A DNA stretch of 64,000 bases from Pseudomonadota bacterium (GTDB lineage Bacteria; Pseudomonadota; Gammaproteobacteria; Burkholderiales; SG8-39). The position numbers were made by a program, and so were the translations under genes. This document shows positions 1-14,445 of this stretch, one piece after another. The DNA is taken from the NCBI GenBank assembly GCA_025352885.1, contig JANXRZ010000217.1:1-64000 (forward strand), in the 5' to 3' direction. The notes under the pieces were generated by a model. It was not told where the DNA came from and did not search any database. It saw nothing but the letters and a program-made list of their open reading frames with translations. Each line of letters starts with the position of its first letter. The first letter of the stretch is position 1.

Positions 1-109
1 GGGCGCGCCGGGCGTTGATCACGGCACGGCCACCTGGGGTTTTCATGCGCGCACGGAACCCGTGGGTCCGGGTACGACGCGTTTTGGAGGGTTGATAAGT
101 TCGCTTCAT
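1..109 (-). CDS. rpmH: Ribosomal protein L34, start of gene only (partial)
   Basis: Structural protein of the large ribosomal subunit. On the reverse strand an ATG at 109-107 opens a frame beginning MKRTYQPSK and continuing with the Arg/Lys-rich pattern of L34 ([11 protein letters not shown], then [11 protein letters not shown]). About 36 of the usual 44-46 residues lie inside the window; the end is cut off by the window edge. It is divergent from dnaA with about 190 bp between them, the classic bacterial rpmH/dnaA arrangement. Identity is essentially certain from the sequence; only the missing C-terminus limits it. Confidence 0.95.
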   Translation of the reverse strand, partial: MKRTYQPSKTRRTRTHGFRARMKTPGGRAVINARRA

Positions 110-191
110 GACTGCCTCGGGCCGCAAAAAGGCGCGTATTACACGCTGTACCTAACCCATTGTCAAATTTCCGGGATTTTTGCGCCAAGCC

Positions 192-200
192 TGTGGATAA
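192..200 (-). promoter_or_regulatory. Perfect DnaA box upstream of dnaA
   Basis: TGTGGATAA on the plus strand is the exact reverse complement of the consensus DnaA box TTATCCACA. It sits between rpmH and dnaA, about 100 bp before the dnaA start, and overlaps the position of a plausible -35 element. It could serve dnaA autoregulation, origin function, or both. It is the only exact box I find between rpmH and dnaN. Confidence 0.8.
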
Positions 201-222
201 GTCGGTCCGGACGGGGTAGAAT
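194..222 (+). promoter_or_regulatory. Candidate dnaA promoter overlapping the DnaA box
   Basis: TAGAAT at 217-222 resembles a -10 hexamer. Seventeen bases upstream, TGGATA (194-199) is a weak -35 match that lies inside the DnaA box. If real, DnaA bound to the box would occlude RNA polymerase, the usual autorepression logic. The call rests only on hexamer similarity and spacing. Confidence 0.35.
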
Positions 223-301
223 CGCGGACACTAAAAGCGGCCGTTCTCTGGCAGCGCCAGTGCCCCCAAAACCGCGCAGCGAAGCACCGAATATCACGTC
301 A

Positions 302-1654
302 ATGCAGAACCTCTGGGACGCCTGTTTGCGCCGCCTCGAACGCGAGCTTCCAGCCCAACAATTCAATACCTGGATCCGGCCCCTGGCGGTCGACGGCAGC
401 GCCTCCGAAGCCGGGAGCCTGACCCTTGCCGCCCCGAACCGGTTCGTGCTCGAACTGGTGCGGGAGAAGTTTTCCGGGCGCATCGAAAAGCTGTTTACGG
501 AGGAAAACGCGGGGCCCGTCTCCCTGAAGCTCGTGCTGGCGCGCGGGGCGGACGGCGCAGTGAGGGCAACCCCTCCTTTCCCGTCAAGCAGCGCCGCCCC
601 GTCTCCCGCGCCCAGGATTCCCCAAACACTGGAACGCGCCAGGCTGAATCCCGGATTTACCTTCGATAGCCTCGTGACGGGAAAGGCCAACCAGCTCGGC
701 CGCGCCGCGGCGATCCAGGTCTCGGAAAACCCGGGCATTTCGTACAACCCCCTCTTCGTGTACGGGGGGGTCGGCCTCGGCAAGACGCATCTCGTCCAGG
801 CGATCGGCAATTTTGTCGCAGCGCAGCGCCCGGACGCAAAGATCCGCTATATCCACGCCGAACAGTATGTGACCGACGTGGTGCGCGCATACCAGCAGAA
901 GTCATTCGATGAATTCAAGCGCTATTACCATTCGCTCGACCTCCTGCTCATCGACGACATCCAGTTTTTTTCCAATAAGGGCCGGACCCAGGAAGAGTTT
1001 TTCTACGCCTTCAACGCGCTCGTCGAAGCGCACAAGCAGATCGTGATCACCTGCGACACCTACCCGAAGGAGATTTCGGGCATGGAGGAAAGGTTGATCT
1101 CGCGGTTCGGTTGGGGCTTGACTGTGGCGATCGAGCCGCCCGAGCTCGAGATGCGCGTCGCAATCGTGTTGAAAAAAGCTGAGGCAGAAGCAGTCGTCCT
1201 ATCGGAGGACATTGCATTCTTCATCGCCAAGCACATCCGGTCCAACGTCCGCGAGCTCGAAGGCGCGCTCAAGAAAGTCCTTGCCTACTCGCGCTTCAAC
1301 GCCAGGGAGCTGTCACTCGACCTTGCCAAGGACGCATTGCGCGACATCCTCAACGTCGCGAATCGCCAGATCACGGTCGAAAACATCCAAAAGACGGTCG
1401 CCGAGTTCTTCAAGCTCAAGATCTCCGACATGCACTCGAAAAAACGCAGCCGAAATGTGGCGCGTCCTCGCCAGGTCGCGATGGCGCTGGCCAAGGACCT
1501 TACCCAGATGAGCCTGCCTGAGATCGGCGAGGCGTTCGGAAACCGCGATCACACGACTGTCTTGCACGCTTGCCGCACGATCGCGACGCTGCGCAAGCAG
1601 GACTCGGTCATCAACCGTGACTATTTGGTGCTCGAACAGGTGCTTAAAGGATGA
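302..1654 (+). CDS. dnaA: Chromosomal replication initiator protein DnaA
   Basis: Initiates chromosome replication by ATP-dependent assembly on DnaA boxes at the origin. The 450-residue protein starts at ATG 302 ([13 protein letters not shown]); the frame stays open back to 62 but that part overlaps rpmH and is not DnaA-like. Domain I is about residues 1-85, followed by a Pro/Ser-rich linker (about 90-110). The AAA+ domain has Walker [10 protein letters not shown] at 155-163 and Walker [10 protein letters not shown] around 214-222. The C-terminal DNA-binding signature is at about 404-424, including GNRDHTTV. Length is normal for Betaproteobacteria. It is followed by dnaN after a 247-bp gap with candidate origin features. 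Confidence 0.98.
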   Translation: MQNLWDACLRRLERELPAQQFNTWIRPLAVDGSASEAGSLTLAAPNRFVLELVREKFSGRIEKLFTEENAGPVSLKLVLARGADGAVRATPPFPSSSAAPSPAPRIPQTLERARLNPGFTFDSLVTGKANQLGRAAAIQVSENPGISYNPLFVYGGVGLGKTHLVQAIGNFVAAQRPDAKIRYIHAEQYVTDVVRAYQQKSFDEFKRYYHSLDLLLIDDIQFFSNKGRTQEEFFYAFNALVEAHKQIVITCDTYPKEISGMEERLISRFGWGLTVAIEPPELEMRVAIVLKKAEAEAVVLSEDIAFFIAKHIRSNVRELEGALKKVLAYSRFNARELSLDLAKDALRDILNVANRQITVENIQKTVAEFFKLKISDMHSKKRSRNVARPRQVAMALAKDLTQMSLPEIGEAFGNRDHTTVLHACRTIATLRKQDSVINRDYLVLEQVLKG

Positions 1655-1901
1655 ACGCCGCAGAACCCGGCGAGGTTGGCGAGTCCGGGAATGCAAGCGG
1701 CACAAGCTGTGCAGGAAGTGCGTACGAAATGTGAGTAAGTCTGCGAGCAAGGGACGCGACAAAAGTTGTCCCAAACGATGCACAGGCTGTACACAGGCGT
1801 CAAAGGGAGGTGTTCGGCGTGCAAGCTGCTGTGGCAAGAGGGCTTTTATTGTTATCCCCCGAAGTTATGCCCTCTATTAATTATTACCAAGGATATATAA
1901 G
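1655..1901. other. dnaA-dnaN intergenic region, candidate origin element
   Basis: This 247-bp gap is long for the window. It contains imperfect DnaA-box-like sequences, TGTGAGTAA (1730-1738, 7 of 9 matches) and TTATCCCCC (1852-1860, 7 of 9), and an AT-rich run from about 1845 to 1900 just before dnaN that could be an unwinding element. No exact box is present. AAGGA at 1889-1893 is the dnaN ribosome binding site. The origin could equally lie on the rpmH side of dnaA; a skew plot would be needed to decide. Confidence 0.35.
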
Positions 1902-8082
<6,181 letters not shown>

Positions 8083-8181
8083 TGTGATCAGGAGAGCCTG
8101 CCTTGGAAAGGGGGCAGATGATAAGCGCAACGGCGGCAGGATGACAACCGACCGCTTCACGCATGCGCCGCCATGACTCGC

Positions 8182-8640
8182 TCAGTTAGGCAGGCGTCCG
8201 CCCCTCGGCGCGAGCAGTTCCTCGGCGATCAAGGCAGCCGCAGGCGTCTCCAGATTCCACAGCACCATCAACACGATAAGCTTGAGTTGCTCGAGCGACA
8301 AACGCCGGCCCGAGGCGGCCATCGCGCGGTCCAATACGAGTTCTCGCAGGACCGGGTCGAGCACGCCGATGTTCTCCAGATGCATGATGAGGCTGCGGCA
8401 GCTCGCGTCGAGCTTTGCACATTCCTTTGGCGCATATGCGCGCGTCGCAATTTGCGGACCGGGCAGCGGACTAATTCGGCGGTGGGGCGCATGGAGGACA
8501 CCGGAGAGCCAGGACAGGGCTTCGCTGATGTCGGAGTCCTCGAAGCCCGCGGCAGACAGCTTTCGAGCGATGAGTTCGTTGTCCTGCGCAAGGTCGGTTC
8601 GGTGACAATTTTCGAAGAGATAAACGAAGATGTCGTACAT
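8182..8640 (-). CDS. smg: Smg family protein (DUF494)
   Basis: The 152-residue sequence MYDIFVYLFENC... followed by a mostly helical body (LARKL-type repeats, ISEALSWLSG, then a C-terminal helical segment) matches the DUF494/Smg family, which is found next to dprA in beta- and gammaproteobacteria. The molecular function of the family is not established to my knowledge. It lies 15 bp downstream of dprA and 100 bp upstream of topB on the same strand, so it is probably part of their operon. No signal peptide or membrane segment is visible. Confidence 0.85.
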   Translation of the reverse strand: MYDIFVYLFENCHRTDLAQDNELIARKLSAAGFEDSDISEALSWLSGVLHAPHRRISPLPGPQIATRAYAPKECAKLDASCRSLIMHLENIGVLDPVLRELVLDRAMAASGRRLSLEQLKLIVLMVLWNLETPAAALIAEELLAPRGGRLPN

Positions 8641-8655
8641 GGCGTGGTTTTCTTC

Positions 8656-9738
8656 TCAGGTCAACCGTTGATAACGCCCGCCGGGCAAGGGCGCAACCTG
8701 CCCGTCGAGCTCCAGGCGCAGCAGTTCCGCTGCAATGGTTTGCGCAGGCAGGCCCGCGCGTACGCAAAGCGAGTCGATGTCGACGGGATCGAATCCCATA
8801 TGGGCCAAGAGCCCTTCTTCCTCCGGCGACACGGCATCATCCGCAGGTGCCGTGGATGCACGCCGCCAGCTACCGAGTTCCGCAAGCACGTCCTCTACCG
8901 AATCGACGAGCTTGGCGCCTTGCTTGATCAGCGAGTGGCAGCCCTTGGAGAGAGGCGAGTGAATGGAGCCGGGAAGGGCGAACACCTCGCGGCCCTGTTC
9001 GGCGGCCATGCGCGCGGTAATGAGGGAACCGCTGGCGAGCGCGGCTTCGACAACCAGGCACCCCTGTGCCAATCCGCTGATCAGGCGATTGCGCCGCGGA
9101 AAATTATGCGCGATCGACGGCGTCCCGATGGGGTATTCGCTTAGGAGTAGGCCGCGACGTTCGATTTCGGCGAACAGGGCAACATTGCCACGGGGGTAAA
9201 CGACGTCGATTCCGGTACCAAGGACTGCGATCGTCGAGCCGCCGCCTGCTAGGCCGCCGCGATGGGCGGCCGCATCGATCCCGAGAGCAAGGCCGCTGAC
9301 GATGGTGAGCCCGCCGTCGCTGAATGCTTTGGAAAAGGATTCCGCGTTGCGCAGGCCCTGGGTTGTCGCATTCCGGCTGCCGACGATCGCCAGCGCTGGC
9401 CTGCCCAATAATCGCACATCGCCTTTCGCATACAGCAGCGGTGGAGGATCAGGAATTTCGAGCAAAAGCGCCGGGTACTCAGCATCAGCGAGCGTAATGA
9501 TGTGACACGCCGGCTGCGCAGCCCATTCAAGCGCCCGTGCAACTGAGGACGCCGTTTCGCCTGACGTGAATTGGTCTGCGGCTTCAGCTCCGGCGATGCG
9601 CGAAACCTGCGCACGGTCTGCGGAGAGAATGTTTTCGGGAAGCCCGAACTCTTGAAGCAGCCGCCGGATCTTCGAGGCTCCAAGTCCTGACGCGAGGCAG
9701 AGGGTCAACCACGCGGTCAGGGCGGGCGCTGGTGTCAT
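8656..9738 (-). CDS. dprA: DNA processing protein A (DprA/Smf)
   Basis: Binds incoming single-stranded DNA and loads RecA during natural transformation. The 360-residue protein has an N-terminal helical region (about 1-75), the Rossmann-like DprA core with VGSRNATTQG and SGLALGIDAAAHRG, and a C-terminal winged-helix (DML1-like) segment over roughly the last 60 residues. Length is normal for the full three-domain form. It is flanked by the LysM gene upstream (60 bp) and smg downstream (15 bp). With comM elsewhere in the window and type IV pilus regulators at the right edge, this fits a cell with transformation potential, which is inference. Confidence 0.95.
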   Translation of the reverse strand: MTPAPALTAWLTLCLASGLGASKIRRLLQEFGLPENILSADRAQVSRIAGAEAADQFTSGETASSVARALEWAAQPACHIITLADAEYPALLLEIPDPPPLLYAKGDVRLLGRPALAIVGSRNATTQGLRNAESFSKAFSDGGLTIVSGLALGIDAAAHRGGLAGGGSTIAVLGTGIDVVYPRGNVALFAEIERRGLLLSEYPIGTPSIAHNFPRRNRLISGLAQGCLVVEAALASGSLITARMAAEQGREVFALPGSIHSPLSKGCHSLIKQGAKLVDSVEDVLAELGSWRRASTAPADDAVSPEEEGLLAHMGFDPVDIDSLCVRAGLPAQTIAAELLRLELDGQVAPLPGGRYQRLT

Positions 9739-9798
9739 ACCGGCCGGTGCAGCGACGCGACCGGCGCCTTTGGCGGCCGATCCGGTGAGGGAGGCCGG

Positions 9799-10869
9799 TC
9801 AGGGCGTCTGGACAACATCCAGCTGATTGACGGGTCGGGATACATCCATGACCAACGCGTATGAGACCCGATCGAACACGCGGAATACGAAGACGAGGCC
9901 ATAACGCTCGTCGGGTAATCTGATCGACCCCGCCGTTGGGGCCATCGAAGGGGGGGCGCCGCGCTGCGCTCCGACTGCAGATCCCAACCGCATCAGCGCA
10001 AGGACATGCCCTACTTCGATTCCGTCGGCTTCCCCGCGATTGAGCGCTATGACGGAGTTGCGACCCCCTTCCCCGACGGTGCCTACCCCGCCGTAGATCG
10101 ACATCACGCGCCCTCGAATATTGGTGTTCGGCGCATGTGGCACGTAGTTCGGAATCTGGGGATTGCCAGCGGCTATCAGCCGGTCACCCTTCGTAATTTC
10201 CTGTCTCGCCGCGATGATCTCGATGGTGGCGGGGTCGCCAGCCTTGCGAAGCCTCGCCGAGCCGAGGAAAGTGGCCTCATATCCGACTGTCAGGTTGCTA
10301 TCCGGGTCGACCAAGGCTTTTCCGCGCCGGTAAACGTGCCACGTCTGCTCGCCGCCTCCGGTCAACCCCTGCGCATACGCGATGTTGCCGGCGCCGAGAA
10401 TGACCCGGTTTTCCTGCGTTGCAACGATGACCGGCGCATTGTCGAGACCATTCGGTTCGATAACCAGCGGCCGCGTCAGGTAAGGTTCGATCACGGTGGG
10501 CGGGATGCTCGGGATCGCCGCCGTTTCACCCGTTTCGACCCGGAGTTTGGGCGAAAGGCGCACGGTCTCAGCCGGCGCCACGCTTAACAGGCCTTTGCTC
10601 CGATCGAGCACAAGAATGTCACCCGGATAGATGCGATGAGGGTTCTTGATGGCGTCCCGGTTCAGGCTCCAGAGCTCGGGCCACCGTTGCGGCGCGTCCA
10701 GGTAGCGCTGGGAAATTGACCACAGCGTGTCACCGTGCACGACCGTGTAGCGTTCCGGCGCGTTCGCCCTGAGTTCGCTTGGCGGAACCTGCGCGGCGGC
10801 GCTGGTTCCCAGCCCGGAACAGAGGACAAAAGCGAGCGTTGTGATAGACTTACGTAACTGATGCGGCAT
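9799..10869 (-). CDS. LysM-domain secreted protein
   Basis: Probably an exported peptidoglycan-binding protein. From the ATG at 10869 (MPHQLRKSITTLAFVLC) there is a signal peptide ending near AAAQ, then a LysM domain at about residues 38-87 (YTVVHGDTLWSISQRYL ... NPHRIYPGDILVLD). The remaining 260 residues are predicted beta-rich with no recognised catalytic motif. The protein is 356 residues. Upstream ATG at 10938 is rejected because the extension is not signal-like. LysM proteins of this type commonly sit upstream of dprA and divergent from def in Betaproteobacteria. Exact function is unknown; no amidase or endopeptidase residues can be assigned. Confidence 0.88.
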   Translation of the reverse strand: MPHQLRKSITTLAFVLCSGLGTSAAAQVPPSELRANAPERYTVVHGDTLWSISQRYLDAPQRWPELWSLNRDAIKNPHRIYPGDILVLDRSKGLLSVAPAETVRLSPKLRVETGETAAIPSIPPTVIEPYLTRPLVIEPNGLDNAPVIVATQENRVILGAGNIAYAQGLTGGGEQTWHVYRRGKALVDPDSNLTVGYEATFLGSARLRKAGDPATIEIIAARQEITKGDRLIAAGNPQIPNYVPHAPNTNIRGRVMSIYGGVGTVGEGGRNSVIALNRGEADGIEVGHVLALMRLGSAVGAQRGAPPSMAPTAGSIRLPDERYGLVFVFRVFDRVSYALVMDVSRPVNQLDVVQTP

Positions 10870-11010
10870 GGAGCCCCCGTCGCCCGGTCGGCTTTTAAAA
10901 GCTGCTTGATAAACCGGTTTCGCGCCCAAATGTAGCATAAGCCGAAGCTATTTATCCACTGCATGAAATTCTGTACGTAAATCGCTCAGTCAGCAAGCTT
11001 TTTCACTCAA

Positions 11011-11514
11011 ATGTCCATCCTCAATATCCTCCGTTATCCCGATGCGCGGTTGCACAAGGTAGCCGCACCCGTCACCGTCTTTGATGACCCGCTCAGAAAG
11101 CTAGCGATCGATCTTGCCGAGACGATGTATGAAGCGCCCGGCGTAGGGCTCGCTGCCTCCCAAGTCGATGTCCATAAGCAGGTGATCGTCGTCGATGTCT
11201 CCGAAAGGCGGGATTCGCTCGTCACCTTGGTCAATCCTGAAATCATCGAGAGCTACGGCGAATCGGACATCGAGGAAGGGTGCCTGTCCGTTCCGGGAAT
11301 CTACGATACGGTCCCCCGCGCCGAGCGCGTAAAAGTGCAGGCATGGGACGCGAACGGCAAGTCTTTCATTCTCGAGGCCCAAGGCTTGCTTGCGGTCTGC
11401 ATCCAGCATGAGATGGACCACCTCAGGGGCAAAGTTTTCGTTGAGTACCTTTCGCACCTGAAACAGACCCGCGTTCGCGCCCGGCTGGCCAAGCAGCTTC
11501 GCAAAAGCGCATAG
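11011..11514 (+). CDS. def: Peptide deformylase
   Basis: Removes the N-terminal formyl group from nascent polypeptides. All three deformylase motifs are present in the 167-residue protein: GVGLAASQ (44-51), EGCLSVPG (89-96) and QHEMDH (132-137). Cys91, His133 and His137 are the metal ligands and Glu134 the catalytic acid. First gene of the run def-fmt-rsmB, where fmt supplies the formyl group this enzyme removes. Divergent from the LysM gene with about 140 bp between the start codons. Confidence 0.97.
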   Translation: MSILNILRYPDARLHKVAAPVTVFDDPLRKLAIDLAETMYEAPGVGLAASQVDVHKQVIVVDVSERRDSLVTLVNPEIIESYGESDIEEGCLSVPGIYDTVPRAERVKVQAWDANGKSFILEAQGLLAVCIQHEMDHLRGKVFVEYLSHLKQTRVRARLAKQLRKSA

Positions 11515-11595
11515 CGGTTCCGCGGCCGGCTTTAGCGCAAGTCGGCACTCCCTGTTGTTCCCCCGCCGTGGGGTGCAGGCAACCTGGTTTCAATC

Positions 11596-12528
11596 ATGCG
11601 CATTGTGTTTGCCGGCACCCCTGAGTTCGCGCAACGTGCACTTCAAGCCCTGGTCGAGGCCCGGCATGAGGTTGTGTTAGTACTTACACAGCCCGATCGA
11701 AAAGCAGGGCGAGGCCTAAGGGAAGTACCCAGCCCCGTGAAAGCCTTTGCCGTAGAGCGCCAATTACCCGTCCTGCAACCCCCCAAGTTAGGCGATGCGG
11801 CCGTGCTGGACGACCTGATGGCCGTTCATCCGGACGTACTCGTAGTAGCGGCTTACGGACTGATCCTTCCGGCAACGGTCCTCAGTCTCTCGCCCTTCGG
11901 TGCACTTAACATCCACGCCTCGCTGTTGCCTCGCTGGCGGGGAGCTGCGCCGATCCATAGGGCTATCCTGGCCGGGGATCAGGAAACCGGGATCAGCATC
12001 ATGCAAATGGATGCCGGACTGGACACCGGACCGGTTCTCGAGCGCACAACGATCGCGATTTCCGCAAACGACACCGCGGGTTCCTTGCATGACAAGCTCG
12101 CGGCGCTGGGCGCGGATCGCCTCGTTCACGTTTTGGAAGAGGCCCAGCGAGGATCGCTGACCCCGTCGCCACAGTCCCAAGAGGGCGTCACCTATGCCCA
12201 GAAAATTCAAAAAAGCGAAGCTGCCATCGATTGGCGCCAGCCTGCCGTTGTCCTAGATCGGGTCGTGCGTGCGTTCAATCCTGCACCGGGAGCGCATGCG
12301 AACTTTTCAGGAACCGAGATCAAGGTATGGTCTGCGCATCCCACGGAAGGTAACGGTGCGCCGGGACTTGTAAAGGCAGTCGGTCCCGACGGCGTTGTCG
12401 TGTCCAGTGGGAAAAGCTCACTTGTGCTGACGCAATTGCAGCGACCGGGCGGCAAGCGGTTGCCGGCTCGCGAATTCCTTCGCGGGTTTCCGATTTCAGC
12501 CGGCTCCCATTTTGCGCTGCCTGCCTGA
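11596..12528 (+). CDS. fmt: Methionyl-tRNA formyltransferase
   Basis: Formylates initiator Met-tRNA using 10-formyl-tetrahydrofolate. The 310-residue protein opens with MRIVFAGTPEFAQRALQAL, the family start. It contains the folate and catalytic signature NIHASLLPRWRGAAPIHRAI followed by GISIMQMDAGLDTGP, then a C-terminal OB-fold-like domain. Length is typical. It is 81 bp after def, and its TGA stop is followed immediately by the TTG start of rsmB, so translation is probably coupled. Confidence 0.97.
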   Translation: MRIVFAGTPEFAQRALQALVEARHEVVLVLTQPDRKAGRGLREVPSPVKAFAVERQLPVLQPPKLGDAAVLDDLMAVHPDVLVVAAYGLILPATVLSLSPFGALNIHASLLPRWRGAAPIHRAILAGDQETGISIMQMDAGLDTGPVLERTTIAISANDTAGSLHDKLAALGADRLVHVLEEAQRGSLTPSPQSQEGVTYAQKIQKSEAAIDWRQPAVVLDRVVRAFNPAPGAHANFSGTEIKVWSAHPTEGNGAPGLVKAVGPDGVVVSSGKSSLVLTQLQRPGGKRLPAREFLRGFPISAGSHFALPA

Positions 12529-13794
12529 TTGAAGACCGCACCCGAACTCTGGGCCGTCTTTTCCCGCGCAGCCCCGATCGTTTCCAAAGTCGTCGCGGGC
12601 GAAAGCCTGGCAGCTCACGCCAACTCATTCGGGGCCGACACCGCGATGCGCGGCGCGACGATGGACATGGTCTACGGCACGCTGCGCCGGTTTGGGCGGG
12701 GCGATGCCCTTCTGGACGCAATCGCGCATCGTGGCGTGCCCGACCCCTTAGTGCGCACGCTTCTGCTTTGTGCGCTGTATGCGCTCGAATCTGGAAGGTA
12801 CGCGGAGCACGTGACGGTGGACCAGGCGGTGCGCTCCTGCACGTCGCTCGCCAAGCCCATGGCGAAGAACTTTGTCAACGCGCTGCTCCGAAGATTCCTT
12901 CGTGAGCGAACAGGGCTCCAGGCGCGCCTCGAGTCGGACCCCGTGGTGCGTTGGATGCATCCGCTCTGGTGGATTGAGCGCGTGCGCGCTGCGTACCCGG
13001 AAGAATGGCAAACGATGCTTGCGGCCGGCAACCAGCACCCGCCCATGGGGCTGCGAATGAACCGCAGAAGGGCCGATCGCGATGCCTATCTTCAGCGTCT
13101 GGCCGACGAAGGAATGGTCGCGCGCAAAGCAGACGCCAGCGGCTTGGTGCTCGACAAGCCGGTCCCGGTAGAACGGTTGCCCGGATTTGCAGCGGGCGAA
13201 GTGTCGGTCCAGGACATCGGCGCCCAGCGCGCGGCCGAATATCTCGATCTCTCGAATGGACAGCGGGTGCTGGACGCATGCGCCGCGCCCGGCGGGAAAA
13301 CCGGGCACATCCTCGAACTGGCCGACGTGGATCTGCTGGCGCTGGACGCCGATGCCGAGCGGTGCGAGCGCGTGCGCCAGAATGTAGACCGTCTCGGGCT
13401 CGCCGCCACGGTGCGCGCTGCCGATTGCGCGCGGCCGGAAGAGTGGTGGGACGGACGCCCGTTCGACCGGATCCTCGCCGATGTTCCCTGCACGGCGTCG
13501 GGCATCGTCCGTCGCCACCCGGACATCAAGTGGCTAAGAAGGCCGGCCGATGCCGCGCGCTTCGCCCGAACCCAGCTGCAGATTCTGGCGGCCCTGTGGC
13601 AGGTGCTCGCGCCGGGTGGTAAATTGCTCTATGTAACCTGCTCGGTTTTTCCGGAAGAGAATAATGCCGTAACGGAGGCTTTTTGCGCTCTGCAGCCGGA
13701 CGCGGCGAGGCTGGCGCTTCCAGGCAATGCGCCGTCGCATCTGCTGCCGAGCGCCGAACACGACGGCTTTTTCTTCGCCCTTATCCAAAAATAA
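12529..13794 (+). CDS. rsmB: 16S rRNA m5C967 methyltransferase RsmB
   Basis: SAM-dependent methyltransferase for cytosine 967 of 16S rRNA. The start is TTG directly abutting the fmt stop. The first 140 residues are a NusB-like RNA-binding domain, followed by a catalytic domain with the SAM-binding DACAAPGGKTGHILEL, the motif DVPCTASGIVRRHPDIKW and the second cysteine motif YVTCSVFPEENN. Both cysteines used by m5C methyltransferases (in PCTASG and TCSV) are present. 421 residues, similar to E. coli Sun (429). Confidence 0.95.
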   Translation: MKTAPELWAVFSRAAPIVSKVVAGESLAAHANSFGADTAMRGATMDMVYGTLRRFGRGDALLDAIAHRGVPDPLVRTLLLCALYALESGRYAEHVTVDQAVRSCTSLAKPMAKNFVNALLRRFLRERTGLQARLESDPVVRWMHPLWWIERVRAAYPEEWQTMLAAGNQHPPMGLRMNRRRADRDAYLQRLADEGMVARKADASGLVLDKPVPVERLPGFAAGEVSVQDIGAQRAAEYLDLSNGQRVLDACAAPGGKTGHILELADVDLLALDADAERCERVRQNVDRLGLAATVRAADCARPEEWWDGRPFDRILADVPCTASGIVRRHPDIKWLRRPADAARFARTQLQILAALWQVLAPGGKLLYVTCSVFPEENNAVTEAFCALQPDAARLALPGNAPSHLLPSAEHDGFFFALIQK

Positions 13795-13809
13795 ACGCCC
13801 TCCGCGCCC

Positions 13810-14445
13810 GTGCACAGCCTTCTCTTCAAGCTGGTGATGGCCTTCGGACTGGCGTTCGGCGCGCAAGCCGCGACTGCCAACGAGATCGACCTCTTGGAGG
13901 CGCGCCTCGAGCCGACGGAAGAAGGGGTTGTCCTCAACGCGGACTTCGCATTCGATTTCAACGCCCGCCTGGAGCAGGCCGTTACGAACGGCGTCCCCCT
14001 CTACTTCGTCGTCGAATTCGAACTCACCCAGCCGCGCTGGTACTGGTTCGACGAGAAAACCGCCACGCGCCGCTTGCAGACGCGGCTGTCATATCACGCG
14101 CTCTCGCGCCACTTCAGGTTGTCGACGGGTCTTCTCCAGCAGAACTATTCCTCGCTGGGGGAGGCTCTGGCCGTTCTGCGACGCGTTCGCAACTGGGTCG
14201 TCCTCGACAAGAGCGTCCCGCTGGGCGACGCCACTTATCAAGCGGCCGTGCGCATGCGGCTGGATCTCAACCTCCTGCCTAAGCCCTTCCAGGTCAATGC
14301 GCTGACCAGCCGGGAATGGCACTTGGAATCCGAATGGCGGCGCTTCAACTGGCGGCCCACTCCGGTGCCGCCGAACGCACCGGTCGGGCCTTCACCAACC
14401 ACCGCGATGCCCCCCGAGCGGCGCGAAGCCGGGGAGGCGCGATGA
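13810..14445 (+). CDS. DUF4390 domain-containing exported protein
   Basis: A GTG at 13810 gives a 211-residue protein with an N-terminal hydrophobic signal (LLFKLVMAFGLAFGAQAATA), then a domain with aromatic-rich strands (PLYFVVEFELTQPRWYWFDEK, then RLSYHALSRHFRLSTG). This fits DUF4390, a family encoded just before the NtrY-type kinase in many Betaproteobacteria. The last 25 residues are Pro-rich. Its stop overlaps the ntrY ATG by 4 bp, suggesting co-translation; by context it may act with the sensor kinase in the cell envelope, which is inference. No enzymatic motif is visible. Confidence 0.8.
   Translation: MHSLLFKLVMAFGLAFGAQAATANEIDLLEARLEPTEEGVVLNADFAFDFNARLEQAVTNGVPLYFVVEFELTQPRWYWFDEKTATRRLQTRLSYHALSRHFRLSTGLLQQNYSSLGEALAVLRRVRNWVVLDKSVPLGDATYQAAVRMRLDLNLLPKPFQVNALTSREWHLESEWRRFNWRPTPVPPNAPVGPSPTTAMPPERREAGEAR

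Noticed and set aside
62..301. N-terminal extension of dnaA back to 62
   Set aside because: It overlaps rpmH and the promoter/DnaA-box region and has no similarity to DnaA domain I; ATG 302 gives the family start.
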